NCBI GenBank assembly: GCA_016927185.1
Contig: JAFGND010000035.1
Span: 1 to 64,000 of the forward strand
DNA: 64,000 bases
Direction: 5' to 3'
Source: Candidatus Coatesiibacteriota bacterium
GTDB taxonomy: Bacteria > JAFGND01
Both the position numbers and the translations under genes were made by a program. The notes beneath the pieces were generated by a model. The model worked only from the letters and a program-made list of their open reading frames with translations. It did not search any database and was not told the origin of the DNA. This document shows positions 34,524-43,763 of this stretch, piece by piece. Each line of letters begins with the position of its first letter. The first letter of the stretch is position 1.

Positions 34524-35435
34524 ATGAGTATTGGAGAAATCTTTCAAGATAATAATAGTAACTATGCTTTGATTCCACTAAATTTGAGAATAGACAGTCC
34601 TTTAATAGTCAATACATTAATAGATAAGACATTTAGTGAAATATTTGATGAAAACAAGCCTTATAGAGGATTAGTATTTGGTGAAAGCAGAAAAATAAAA
34701 GAACTTCCATTCAAGGAGATTAATTATATTAAAGAAGTATATATTTCCAAAGGTTCTTCAAGATCAGATACAATAAGTAAAACAGAAAAGAAAGCAGGTA
34801 ATTTAAAGACTCTAGCATATTTTCAGGTTTATAAAGACTGGAAGCAGTTCAAGAGAATGAATAAGAATTTCCTGCTATCTATTTCTGATAAAGTACCGTA
34901 TTTCATAGCCTTGAATTCTGAAAAGAGAATAATCAGGATTTTCAAGATAAAGAAAGACAAACTGGTTTCAGGATATGGTCCAATAATAATAACTTCAGAG
35001 GAAATCAGCAGGACTGGTTTCAAGATAATCAGATTGAAAGAGAAATCTTATCTTTTTATCAAATCCGAACTCCCTGATACAAAAGAAAGAATGTATGTAA
35101 CCAAAATAAATATATTGAGAACTGAAACCAAGGAAACTATGTTTTATTCTTCAGTCAAAAACAAAACCCCTGAAACAGTGGATTCTCTTGTAATAAAGAT
35201 AGATGATAATTTTATTGTAATTTTAGGAGAAAAAAAGGATCTTCTATCAGACCAGATTGACAAACCGCTTATAATGAAAAATGATCAGATTTTTGCCCCT
35301 TATGGCAAATGGATTGCATTCAGTCTTTCTGCAATAATAGATCTGGATAGTAATTTCAAGAAGATAGAGGAAGCTGCCAGGATGGACTGGATTAGAATTG
35401 GCAGTTTTTTCGAAAAGCTTCTTGCTAAAAGTTAA
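34524..35435 (+). CDS. Conserved-looking protein of unknown function
   Basis: 303 residues from the ATG, rich in Lys, Ile and Ser, with alternating beta-type segments in the second half (FIALNSEKRIIRIFKIKK, SYLFIKSELP, VIKIDDNFIVILGEKKD). No signal peptide or membrane segment. I recognise no family. An in-frame TTG at 34488 lies inside the CTTGACA promoter box, which argues against starting there. The gene ends within a perfect hairpin, convergent with the GGDEF gene. Confidence 0.7.
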   Translation: MSIGEIFQDNNSNYALIPLNLRIDSPLIVNTLIDKTFSEIFDENKPYRGLVFGESRKIKELPFKEINYIKEVYISKGSSRSDTISKTEKKAGNLKTLAYFQVYKDWKQFKRMNKNFLLSISDKVPYFIALNSEKRIIRIFKIKKDKLVSGYGPIIITSEEISRTGFKIIRLKEKSYLFIKSELPDTKERMYVTKINILRTETKETMFYSSVKNKTPETVDSLVIKIDDNFIVILGEKKDLLSDQIDKPLIMKNDQIFAPYGKWIAFSLSAIIDLDSNFKKIEEAARMDWIRIGSFFEKLLAKS

Positions 35436-35460
35436 TCAGCCGTTTTCTTTTGATTAACTT
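35429..35460. terminator. Bidirectional terminator hairpin
   Basis: Perfect 10-bp inverted repeat AAGTTAATCA (35429-35438) / TGATTAACTT (35451-35460) with a 12-nt loop. The plus-strand stop codon is in the left arm and the end of the minus-strand gene lies across it. Confidence 0.65.
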
Positions 35461-37459
35461 GATATATACTTACTTGATCCCCACCATTTTGATGTGATAG
35501 CTTTAATGCTAGCTCAGCACATCTCAATAATTCGGTTATGGATAAATCCTTCATGTATGTTGTAACACCTGCACTTGCAGTCAAGGTTATTGTGGAATCT
35601 TCTGTTTCAAAAAGGTTATCTCTTATAGCTTCTATAAGATGGATAGCAACTGATTTTGCATCAAGGATTTTGGTTTTCTCCAGAATAACGGCAAAAGTTG
35701 TTCCCTGGTATCTTGCTGCAAAATCCTCATTCCTGATATTTTTCCTTATCAGTCTTCCTATTTGCATAAGAATTCTATCCATTGTATGCCTTTTATATGC
35801 ATTAAGATCCAGTGAAACTTCATCGATTCCAATCAGAATTAATGAGAATGCCTCGGTAGAGATTTCTCCCTGAGAAACAAGATTATGGAGTTTTTCTCTA
35901 AAGTGTCTATAAATTGCCAAACCAGTCAAACCATCCACTGTTGCTAATTTCATTAGTTTTGCGCTTGTCAATGCAAATACTATCTCTTTGTATATACCAT
36001 CAATAATCTTTTTATCAGTTGAAGAAAATTCCTGATGATGCTTTTTATAACCTAAAACAAGAAATCCGAAAGGCTCATCGTCTTTTCTTAGCAAAGATAG
36101 CATAAGTTCTTTTCTTATGGTAGGTCCCACCTGCAGAAGATTATCTGTAAAAATAGTATTTGTTTCCCTGAAGGTTTTTTCCATTCTGAAAGAATCTCTA
36201 AGAAGGTTTTGAAGCAAGATAACTAGATTAGGTGGAATTTTTTTCTGAATCAAGGCTTTAAATGAATTGCTGGTTTCTTCATATATCCATAGCTCTGCCG
36301 ATTCTATTTCCAGATTTGAACATAATGCATGAATAATCTCAGTAGCGACACTTTCCAGATCGAGTCTTGAACCAATTATCTTTGCCAACTCATTGTGAAT
36401 ATTCATCTCAACTACCTGTGTCTTTAGAGTCCTGTATTGTATTATATTTTGCATTATTATTCCAATAGAGGAGGCAAAAGAAGAAAGAGCAGCTTGTGCT
36501 TCAGGGGATATGGATTTGAATTTTTTGTCAACAAGGTCTGCTGTTATAATTGCATAAGGTTCATCATCAATGAAAATAGGTGCTGTCAAATATTCTACGG
36601 ATCTGTTTATATCAAATCTCCTTTTATAAAATTCGCTGAGCGTTTCGTTTTTTGATACTAGTATTGCTGTTCTGCCTGCAATTGCTGATTTTGTATAAGT
36701 ATCCCAATCAAGGAGTATAGGAGTTGCCCTGAAGAACTCAGCTAATTTGTATGCATGGTTGCTACCTGGCCAATAAATATTATGAAACTTCAAGGAATTA
36801 TCATTAATAATAAACAACAAAGCTCTTGAAAAACCTAGCCTTTCAACAATATAACTGGTTAATTGTCCCTGTACGTCTTCCAGACTACTGTCAAGGCGAA
36901 ATCTGTTTGAAATTTCAATGAGAGTTGATAAATGAAGAATGTGCTCATAATAATGTTCCTGTTGCTCTTTTTCAATCAAACTCATATCAGCTGTATTAAG
37001 CCCTTTATTTGTATCTATTTCCTTTACAAGGAGGTTAATTTTATCTGCGAGATTTTTGTTTTCTTCCTCAAGTTTTATAAATTCACACATTTCTTTTAAA
37101 ACCATCATGGAAGTGAAAATTAAATAATTACTGTTATTCAAGAAATTTTCTGTATTTATCTTCAGGATATATCCTCTACCAAGAGTTTCTGGAAGCTCAT
37201 CAGATTTTTCACTAAACAGAAATACAAAATAAGGAGTAAACTTGAAATTAGAAAGCCAATCTTTGAGTTCAGTTTCATTATCAGTAAAAATAAGCATGAA
37301 ATTGTACCGCTTGATCTTCCTGATGATACTTTTATTTTTTGAGAATGAAATGTCAATTTGAGGTGCTAAATCTGGTATTGAAGAAATAATCCTTGAAGCT
37401 GAATCACTTGATAAATTAGTAATAAATGTAAAATTTTCTAGGCATTCCATATTGAGCAT
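35432..37459 (-). CDS. GAF-domain protein with degenerate GGDEF domain
   Basis: 675 residues. N-terminal alpha/beta domain (1-110) of receiver-like appearance, coiled coil (120-180), two GAF domains (about 180-340 and 360-500), then a GGDEF-family domain (500-675). The signature loop reads RYQGTTF (583-589) in place of RxGGDEF, so the diguanylate-cyclase catalytic acids are lost. It may bind GTP or c-di-GMP as a receptor or serve as a signalling scaffold. It overlaps the FIST gene by 22 nt. The in-frame ATG at codon 4 is an alternative start. Confidence 0.85.
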   Translation of the reverse strand: MLNMECLENFTFITNLSSDSASRIISSIPDLAPQIDISFSKNKSIIRKIKRYNFMLIFTDNETELKDWLSNFKFTPYFVFLFSEKSDELPETLGRGYILKINTENFLNNSNYLIFTSMMVLKEMCEFIKLEEENKNLADKINLLVKEIDTNKGLNTADMSLIEKEQQEHYYEHILHLSTLIEISNRFRLDSSLEDVQGQLTSYIVERLGFSRALLFIINDNSLKFHNIYWPGSNHAYKLAEFFRATPILLDWDTYTKSAIAGRTAILVSKNETLSEFYKRRFDINRSVEYLTAPIFIDDEPYAIITADLVDKKFKSISPEAQAALSSFASSIGIIMQNIIQYRTLKTQVVEMNIHNELAKIIGSRLDLESVATEIIHALCSNLEIESAELWIYEETSNSFKALIQKKIPPNLVILLQNLLRDSFRMEKTFRETNTIFTDNLLQVGPTIRKELMLSLLRKDDEPFGFLVLGYKKHHQEFSSTDKKIIDGIYKEIVFALTSAKLMKLATVDGLTGLAIYRHFREKLHNLVSQGEISTEAFSLILIGIDEVSLDLNAYKRHTMDRILMQIGRLIRKNIRNEDFAARYQGTTFAVILEKTKILDAKSVAIHLIEAIRDNLFETEDSTITLTASAGVTTYMKDLSITELLRCAELALKLSHQNGGDQVSIYQVNQKKTAD

Positions 37460-38607
37460 AACACCAATGTTTGATTGTGAAGCAAGTTGATTCCATAATC
37501 ATTATTTTTCTTGAAAGGACCAAATTCTGCGAAAGTAAAGAAGCCTGCTATAGGAACATCTTCTGAAATAAACTCTCTTATATAATTCAGTTCAAATGCC
37601 AAATCACATCCAAGTATAGCCTTTCTTGCACCACAAGAAAAGTAAAAAACTATCTCAGGTGATTTGGAGAAATGAGTTGTCTTTTTCATATATTCTGATA
37701 CATCCCTTAACACTTCCATTTTATTAGCTTTGCTTACTCTCACGAAAGAGGTTTCAGGAGGTACATCACCTGCAAGTTTCAAACTGCCATCTTCCAGTAT
37801 ATGCATGGCAGCTCTTAATATGTAATCAAAATTATCTTTCTGATAAAGAGCTAGAGGATAAAATCCCAAATGCTGCTTAGGGATGTCCTTACCTAATATC
37901 TGTCTGTAAAAATCCTGAATAGTTAATCCATCTTTCAAAGTACTTACAATATTACCTTCATATTTTTCCAGATAACCTTCAGAACCTATCGGTTTCCATC
38001 CTTGTATAATATCAATATTAAATTCAAATGTTCCAGCTAATAGCAACAAGACAACTCCATTACTGTAACACGACCAGTTGTAAAATTGATAAGCTTCTTT
38101 GAAATCAAGATTGTCTCCAGTTGTTCCTCCCGTTATAGGTGTTTTCCCTTTAAGTATATCATCTATTCCTTTCAGTACTGCAGAACCATTTCCTCTGAAA
38201 CCGTCACTATGAAGAATTCCCAAGATAGGTTTTGCCTTTTCAAGAGACTTCAGAGCAGAAAGTGCTGCATTGATCCCAGCTTCATATGAATTTTCACCGA
38301 CACCTTCAGAAAAACCAACTCCAAATTTCATTCCATTACTTAAAAAACCTATAAGAAGAATTGTTGAATCCTGGCATCCTTCCTGAGAGACAATTCCATA
38401 ACCAGTTCCTCCAATTAAAGGAATGGTCTCATCTTCAAAGACGGACAAAATTCCATCGAATACTTCATTATAATCATATTTTACAGTTCCATATAGAATT
38501 AATAAATCAGGACGTTTCTTCTTAAGGTCTTCTCTTACTTTTTCTGCAACTGATACTCCAGCCTTGAAAGCATTAAAAAGACTTGAAGTTGAATATGATA
38601 CTTCCAT
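37438..38607 (-). CDS. FIST domain sensory protein
   Basis: 389 residues with the FIST_N domain (LLILYGTVKYD, IPLIGGTGYGIVS, GILHSDGFRGNG, TPITGGTTGDN) and a FIST_C domain (HLGFYPLALY, VFYFSCGARKAILG, VPIAGFFTFAEFGPF). FIST proteins are predicted intracellular small-ligand sensors feeding kinases, cyclases or chemotaxis. Here the partner is the overlapping GAF-GGDEF gene. CTTGACA lies 59 nt upstream (38661-38667). Confidence 0.9.
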   Translation of the reverse strand: MEVSYSTSSLFNAFKAGVSVAEKVREDLKKKRPDLLILYGTVKYDYNEVFDGILSVFEDETIPLIGGTGYGIVSQEGCQDSTILLIGFLSNGMKFGVGFSEGVGENSYEAGINAALSALKSLEKAKPILGILHSDGFRGNGSAVLKGIDDILKGKTPITGGTTGDNLDFKEAYQFYNWSCYSNGVVLLLLAGTFEFNIDIIQGWKPIGSEGYLEKYEGNIVSTLKDGLTIQDFYRQILGKDIPKQHLGFYPLALYQKDNFDYILRAAMHILEDGSLKLAGDVPPETSFVRVSKANKMEVLRDVSEYMKKTTHFSKSPEIVFYFSCGARKAILGCDLAFELNYIREFISEDVPIAGFFTFAEFGPFKKNNDYGINLLHNQTLVLCSIWNA

Positions 38608-38660
38608 ATTTCTTAATTTCGTTGAATTCCTTTGATTTAGATTTATTTAGTGTTATAATT

Positions 38661-38667
38661 TGTCAAG
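38661..38667 (-). promoter_or_regulatory. CTTGACA box of the FIST-GGDEF unit
   Basis: Minus-strand CTTGACA with TATAAC three bases downstream, 59 nt before the FIST ATG. Confidence 0.35.
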
Positions 38668-38699
38668 CAAAGAAAACTTCCAGAGAAAAGAAAATGAAA

Positions 38700-39434
38700 T
38701 TAGAATTTTCCTCTATATGAAAGCTGCAGACTCCTGTTCCAGGGTTTATTATTTGCTTCAAGCAGGTTGCGGAATTCGATAGATAATGATGCAGAAGGAG
38801 AAAGCAGAATTCCGAACTCCATATTCCAATATCCATCTTTATTATTTTCAGGTTTGTCTTCATTTACTGCGAAATGATATTCTGTAGTAAACAAGAAAGC
38901 TCCTATCTCTTTTTCCAGTCCAAATGATGGACTAATTCCTTTTTTCCCTTCCTGCAATACATATATCAATCCACCATGTATGGCATTATTTCCAATTAGT
39001 TTAAAGGATTTACTTACTATCCCATAGAAGTTATTTGGATAGTGCCTGTTGCCTGTATAACCACCCTGTCCAAGTAAGTCAAATCCATTTGAATCGTACC
39101 CTAAAGAAACTGCAGGAGTCATGCCTTTTTCAGGAAGAAGCTGAGCCTTGACAAATACTTCAGGCCATTCACCCCAATCTGGATCTCCTGATCCTATAAC
39201 ACCTCCAGCTCTATAAGAGACACCCATGGAAAAAATTTCATTCAAGCCGATACCCACTCCAACAAATGTACCTCCTCCAGGATAAGCAAGCAACAAAGCC
39301 TCATAAGATCCTTTGCCATAACCTCCTGCTGTTGGTAAATCAACCAATCTTATTGGATTAGGCCATGTTCTGTTTTTTTCAGCATAAAGATTTAAAGACA
39401 CAACAAAAAGAATTATAATAATCAATTTACTCAT
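38700..39434 (-). CDS. YjbH-like outer-membrane beta-barrel protein
   Basis: 244 residues. Signal peptide (LIIIILFVVSLNLYAE), then alternating amphipathic strands with many Gly and aromatic residues (TAGGYGKGSYEALLLAYPGG, FSMGVSYRAGGVIGSG, GDPDWGEWPEVFVKAQLLP), ending in Phe after LQLSYRGKF as outer-membrane barrels do. It resembles the exopolysaccharide-linked YjbH/YbjH family. The gene starts 2 nt after dnaE, so it is co-transcribed although functionally unrelated. Confidence 0.72.
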   Translation of the reverse strand: MSKLIIIILFVVSLNLYAEKNRTWPNPIRLVDLPTAGGYGKGSYEALLLAYPGGGTFVGVGIGLNEIFSMGVSYRAGGVIGSGDPDWGEWPEVFVKAQLLPEKGMTPAVSLGYDSNGFDLLGQGGYTGNRHYPNNFYGIVSKSFKLIGNNAIHGGLIYVLQEGKKGISPSFGLEKEIGAFLFTTEYHFAVNEDKPENNKDGYWNMEFGILLSPSASLSIEFRNLLEANNKPWNRSLQLSYRGKF

Positions 39435-39436
39435 TT

Positions 39437-42400
39437 CTACTCCTTACTATTCGCATTTTTCCCTTTAAAGACTGCACTATTTTTTCCAAGAAGTTTTTCC
39501 AGCTTTTGTTTCAATTCATTACTAGGATCTATCTTGAGATTCTTTGTTCTTACAAAATATTTATCACCTTTTTCTGTTATTATCTGGAATACGACTGGTA
39601 TTTTTCCTTTGAACTCCTTGCATATTGCTTCAATTCTATCCAGCCAAATGTCTTCCAGCCCTAATGTATCCATTTTTATTAAAAGAGTTTTAACAAGATT
39701 CTTTACTGCATCTTCAAAAGGGAATATTTTATCAGCTTTAACTTGAAATAAATCACCATTATTATCTGCTTTTTTTGATATTTTTCCTTCAATGAAAACC
39801 AGCGTATGATTTTCAAGCAAGTTCTTATATTCTTCATATATTTTAGGCATTATTATCAATTCTACTGAACCTGTTAGATCTTCAATTCTGCAGAATGCCA
39901 TTTGTTCATATTTTTTCGTGATATGTGTCTTTTTTTCAAGGATAATCCCTCCAATGCCAACCTTGCTTTCATTAGGAAGAATATTAATATCTTTAATCAG
40001 GTTAGGAATTATATTATTAAAGTCACATTCATGCTTTACCAAAGGATGGCCTGATAAATAGAAACCTATAACTGAAAGCTCTTCAGCCAATTCAGTATGT
40101 TCATCCCAGGAAGGATAATCAGGCATAATAAATGTAGTCAGTTTTTCTCTAGTGTTTTCCAATACATCATTGAATAAATCTTCCTGGGGTGATTTTTTAT
40201 CTTCCTGAGCAGATTGTCCATATTTCAATATATTGTCAACCGAGGCTAGCATTTGAGCCCTGTTTTTTGAGAAACAGTCAAATGCTCCTGCCTTGATGAG
40301 ACTTTCCAAAGCTCGCTTATTTATTACTCTGGTATTGACATTTGATACAAAATGAAGCAAATCATTGAATTTTGTTACTTTTTCCCTGTCTCTTACCAAT
40401 TCCTCCATAGCCGATAAGCCTACATTTTTAATGGCAGCAAGACCAAATCTTATTCTATTATCTTGTACTTTAAATTCAGGTTTGCTTTCATTAATATCAG
40501 GAGGCAAAACCTCTATCCCTGTTGCCTTGATTTCCTGCATTATTATAGCCATTTTTTCAAAATTACCTATTTCTGATGTAATATGTGCTGCCCAGAATTC
40601 ATGAGGATAGTGAGTTTTCAAGTAAGCTGTTTGATAACTTAAAAGAGCATATGCTGCTGAATGTGATTTGTTGAAACCATAACTTGCAAATGCTTCAATA
40701 TCATTCCATATTTTTTCAGCCAATTCTTTTTCAATATGCTTAATTTTCTTGCATCCTTCAGTGAATTGTGTTTTAAATTTTATCATTAAATCATGTTTTT
40801 TCTTACCCATTGCTTTTCTCAGGTTGTCTGCTTCAGCCATGCTGAATCCCGCAAATTTATTGGCAATCAGGATGATATGCTCTTGATAAAGCATTATGCC
40901 AAGACAGTCTTTAAGGATTCCCTCTAAATCCGGATGATCATATACTATTTTTTCATGTCCATGTTTCCTTGCAATATAGTCATCTATTCTTAGCATTGGA
41001 CCAGGTCTATACAAAGCAATAGCAGCTATCAGATCGTCAAAAATATCTGGCTGCATTCTTCTGAGAAGATTTTGCATCCCAGATGATTCAAGCTGAAATA
41101 CTCCTATTGTTTCTCCTCTTGAAATAAGCTCATAGGTTTTGGGATCATCAAGAGGCAATTCATCAATATTTACCGGTTCCTTGCCATTCTCTTCAATATT
41201 TTTTAAAGTATTTTCAATTACTGTTAGTGTTTTCAAACCCAGGCAGTCTAATTTCAGCAGCCCTATTTTTTCTGCCGAAACTCCATCAAACTGAGTAATC
41301 CAGTCCTCAGCACTCTTATCGCCACTTCTTGCAAGGGGAATATAATCAGTAATATTACCTGGAGCAATAATAATACCTGCAGCATGCTTGCTTGAATGCC
41401 TTACTAATCCTTCAATTTTGCGTGCGAAATTTATAGCTTCTTTCCATTTATCATTACTCTCATATATAGACTTGAATTCAAGCGACTCTTTCAAAGCATC
41501 TTCAATAGTCTCATTAACTGTTTCTGGAACTGCCTTGGCTATTTTATCTGCATCAGATAAAGATATCTTCAATACCCGACAAACATCTCTTATTGCCTGT
41601 TTTGCTTTAAGATAACTGAATGTTATTATTGAAGCAACACTATCCTTGCCATACTTTTCTACAAGGTATTCAATGGCATTCGATCGTTTCTGATCCCCAA
41701 AATCCAGATCTATATCTGGCATTGATATTCTGGAAGGATTAAGAAATCTCTCAAAAAGAAGATTATATTTTAAGGGATTGAGTTGGGTTATACCAAGCGT
41801 ATAGGATACAAGAGATCCAACAACACTTCCTCTTCCAGGTCCTACCGGGACTCCCCTCATTTTTGCGTTTTCCACCAGGTCTGATACAATAAGAAAATAA
41901 CCTGCAAAATCCATTTTCTCTATGGTCTTAAGCTCAGTATTAATTCTCTCTTCTATTTCTCTGGTTATATTATCGAATTTTTTATGAAGTCCAGTTTTAA
42001 CTTTCATTTCAAGATATGCGTTCTCATCTTTTCCATACTCAGGAGGCAACTGAAAAGTAGGTAACTTGTAGTCCTTATTTATACTTATATGACATCTTCT
42101 TGCAATTTCAGATGTAATTTTCAAGGATTGTGAATCTTTTCCAAAGAGTTTTTCCATTTCTTCGGTACTCTTGAAATAGATTTCATTTGATGAAAATCTC
42201 ATCCTGTTCGGGTCATCATAATCTTTTCCAGTCTGAACACATAACAAGATATCATGTGCTTTAGCATCTTCTTTTTTCAAGTAATGGGAATCATTGGTTA
42301 CTACTGTTTGTATTCCAAGATGTTCAGCTAAACTGATTAATTTATCAAGCACTATTTCTTCATCTGCAATGAAGTGATTTTGCAGTTCTATGAAATAATT

Positions 42401-42904
42401 ATCCTTGCCAAACAATTTTAACCAGAATTTTGCTCTTTCTTCAGCCTCTGCTTCCTTGCCTTCCAGAAGAAGCTGAGGTATTTCACCTTTAAGGCATCCA
42501 GAAAGAGCAATAATCCCCTTGCTATATTTACCAAGCAGATCTGGATTTGTTCTTGGTCTATAGTAAAAAGCATCCTTGTCAAAAGCAAGTGATGATATCT
42601 TCAAGAGGTTAGAAAAGCCTGTATTATTTTCTGCAAGTAATGTCATATGATAATAATTAACATCTTGTTTCTTGCTGAAATCATTATCAGGGCATACATA
42701 GGCTTCATAACCTATTACAGGATGTATATCATGAGCAACCATTGTGTCATAGAATTCTATGACACCATAAAGATTGCCATGATCAGTAATTGCGCATGAA
42801 TGCTGATTATGCTTTTGAACTAACTTTGCAAGTTCATCAATTCTGCATGCACCATCTAATATCGAATATTGAGTATGATTATGTAAATGTACAAATCCAG
42901 TCAT
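39437..42904 (-). CDS. dnaE: DNA polymerase III subunit alpha
   Basis: The replicative polymerase, 1155 residues. The PHP domain starts at the N-terminus (VHLHNHTQYSILDGAC, AITDHGNLYG). The C-family catalytic acids are in PDIDLDFGD (D397, D399), with GVPVGPGRGSVVGS and SSKHAAGIIIAPG around it. Tandem HhH and a C-terminal OB fold (VGIGGIILEKKTHITKKYEQM) follow. DnaE1-like length, no internal exonuclease insertion (not PolC). It starts 1 nt after the nrdG stop, tying replication to dNTP synthesis in one transcript. Confidence 0.97.
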   Translation of the reverse strand: MTGFVHLHNHTQYSILDGACRIDELAKLVQKHNQHSCAITDHGNLYGVIEFYDTMVAHDIHPVIGYEAYVCPDNDFSKKQDVNYYHMTLLAENNTGFSNLLKISSLAFDKDAFYYRPRTNPDLLGKYSKGIIALSGCLKGEIPQLLLEGKEAEAEERAKFWLKLFGKDNYFIELQNHFIADEEIVLDKLISLAEHLGIQTVVTNDSHYLKKEDAKAHDILLCVQTGKDYDDPNRMRFSSNEIYFKSTEEMEKLFGKDSQSLKITSEIARRCHISINKDYKLPTFQLPPEYGKDENAYLEMKVKTGLHKKFDNITREIEERINTELKTIEKMDFAGYFLIVSDLVENAKMRGVPVGPGRGSVVGSLVSYTLGITQLNPLKYNLLFERFLNPSRISMPDIDLDFGDQKRSNAIEYLVEKYGKDSVASIITFSYLKAKQAIRDVCRVLKISLSDADKIAKAVPETVNETIEDALKESLEFKSIYESNDKWKEAINFARKIEGLVRHSSKHAAGIIIAPGNITDYIPLARSGDKSAEDWITQFDGVSAEKIGLLKLDCLGLKTLTVIENTLKNIEENGKEPVNIDELPLDDPKTYELISRGETIGVFQLESSGMQNLLRRMQPDIFDDLIAAIALYRPGPMLRIDDYIARKHGHEKIVYDHPDLEGILKDCLGIMLYQEHIILIANKFAGFSMAEADNLRKAMGKKKHDLMIKFKTQFTEGCKKIKHIEKELAEKIWNDIEAFASYGFNKSHSAAYALLSYQTAYLKTHYPHEFWAAHITSEIGNFEKMAIIMQEIKATGIEVLPPDINESKPEFKVQDNRIRFGLAAIKNVGLSAMEELVRDREKVTKFNDLLHFVSNVNTRVINKRALESLIKAGAFDCFSKNRAQMLASVDNILKYGQSAQEDKKSPQEDLFNDVLENTREKLTTFIMPDYPSWDEHTELAEELSVIGFYLSGHPLVKHECDFNNIIPNLIKDINILPNESKVGIGGIILEKKTHITKKYEQMAFCRIEDLTGSVELIIMPKIYEEYKNLLENHTLVFIEGKISKKADNNGDLFQVKADKIFPFEDAVKNLVKTLLIKMDTLGLEDIWLDRIEAICKEFKGKIPVVFQIITEKGDKYFVRTKNLKIDPSNELKQKLEKLLGKNSAVFKGKNANSKE

Positions 42905-42905
42905 A

Positions 42906-43598
42906 TTATTCCTTCAATATAACACATTTATGTTTTGATTTTGCAACTTCCGCCATATCATTTAATTCTTTTGAGGTATATGGGGTAAGCTGCTTGAAAT
43001 AATCTTCTTTTGAATTCCTGGGATAGAATTGCTGTAGAGAATATTTGACTTTGGAAGGTAAATATTGAACAATATCAGCAATATCGGTTTTCTCTACAAG
43101 AAATGGTACACAAGTTGTTCTGAATTCAGCTTTTTCTTTCATTGATCCGATAACTTCTATGCTTTTAAGTATATCGAATTTATTAATTTCTGTTTTTGTG
43201 GCTAATTCATACTTACTGAAACTTGTCTTTATGTCCATTGAAATCCATTCTACTAAACGTGATTCAACTATTCTGCTTAATATATCCGGTTTACTCCCAT
43301 TTGTATCCAACTTTATCTTAATGCCCATTTCTTTTAATTCATATATAAATTCTATTATGTCATCATTAATAGTTGGCTCACCACCTGAGATAACTATTCC
43401 ATCAATGAATGATTTTCTTTCTGAAATCCTGTCCTTGATTTCAGCTAGTTTAAAACCTGGTATGTCTGTGCTTTCAAGAAGATAGGAATTATGGCAGAAA
43501 CCACAATTCCAGTTGCAGCCCTTCAAGAACAAAACAGTAGAAATGCTAGCCGGCAGGTCTACCAGGCTTGTCCATACTATTCCTGATATAAGTGGCAA
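42906..43598 (-). CDS. nrdG: Anaerobic ribonucleotide reductase activating radical SAM protein (NrdG2 type)
   Basis: 230 residues. FLKGCNWNCGFCHNS contains the radical SAM CX3CX2C cluster motif. VISGGEPTINDDI is the GGE SAM-binding motif. This larger NrdG2/PflA-like form uses SAM to put the glycyl radical on class III reductase. TTG start directly abutting the TAA of the small glycyl-radical gene, so the three nrd genes form one unit. Confidence 0.92.
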   Translation of the reverse strand: MPLISGIVWTSLVDLPASISTVLFLKGCNWNCGFCHNSYLLESTDIPGFKLAEIKDRISERKSFIDGIVISGGEPTINDDIIEFIYELKEMGIKIKLDTNGSKPDILSRIVESRLVEWISMDIKTSFSKYELATKTEINKFDILKSIEVIGSMKEKAEFRTTCVPFLVEKTDIADIVQYLPSKVKYSLQQFYPRNSKEDYFKQLTPYTSKELNDMAEVAKSKHKCVILKE

Positions 43599-43748
43599 TT
43601 AGCTGACGTCTTCTAGTTCTTTTTTTCCAATTGTAGCGTAAATATGTCTTTCATGGAATTCTTCTTTCTTTGCTGAATTCCATTGATCTATCGGTCTAAA
43701 ATATCCAACTATTCTTGAGTATACTTCACAAGGTATTCTCTTTTGCAT
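43599..43748 (-). CDS. Separate glycyl-radical domain of class III ribonucleotide reductase
   Basis: A 49-codon gene beginning MQKRIPCEVYSRIVGYF. RIVGY matches the glycyl-radical loop R-V-x-G-Y, followed by RPIDQWNSAKKEEFHER, the usual NrdD C-terminal tail. The large NrdD stops before this region. The small gene has its own AGAGGAG ribosome-binding site and lies in the same frame as nrdD, separated by TAA, five codons and TAG. It ends flush against the nrdG TTG. The radical-bearing Gly is therefore probably supplied in trans. Confidence 0.85.
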   Translation of the reverse strand: MQKRIPCEVYSRIVGYFRPIDQWNSAKKEEFHERHIYATIGKKELEDVS

Positions 43749-43763
43749 CTATGCTCCTCTCTT

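Noticed and set aside
38161-38290. Plus-strand frames inside the FIST gene
   Set aside because: Shadow frames without start signals, antisense to conserved FIST motifs.
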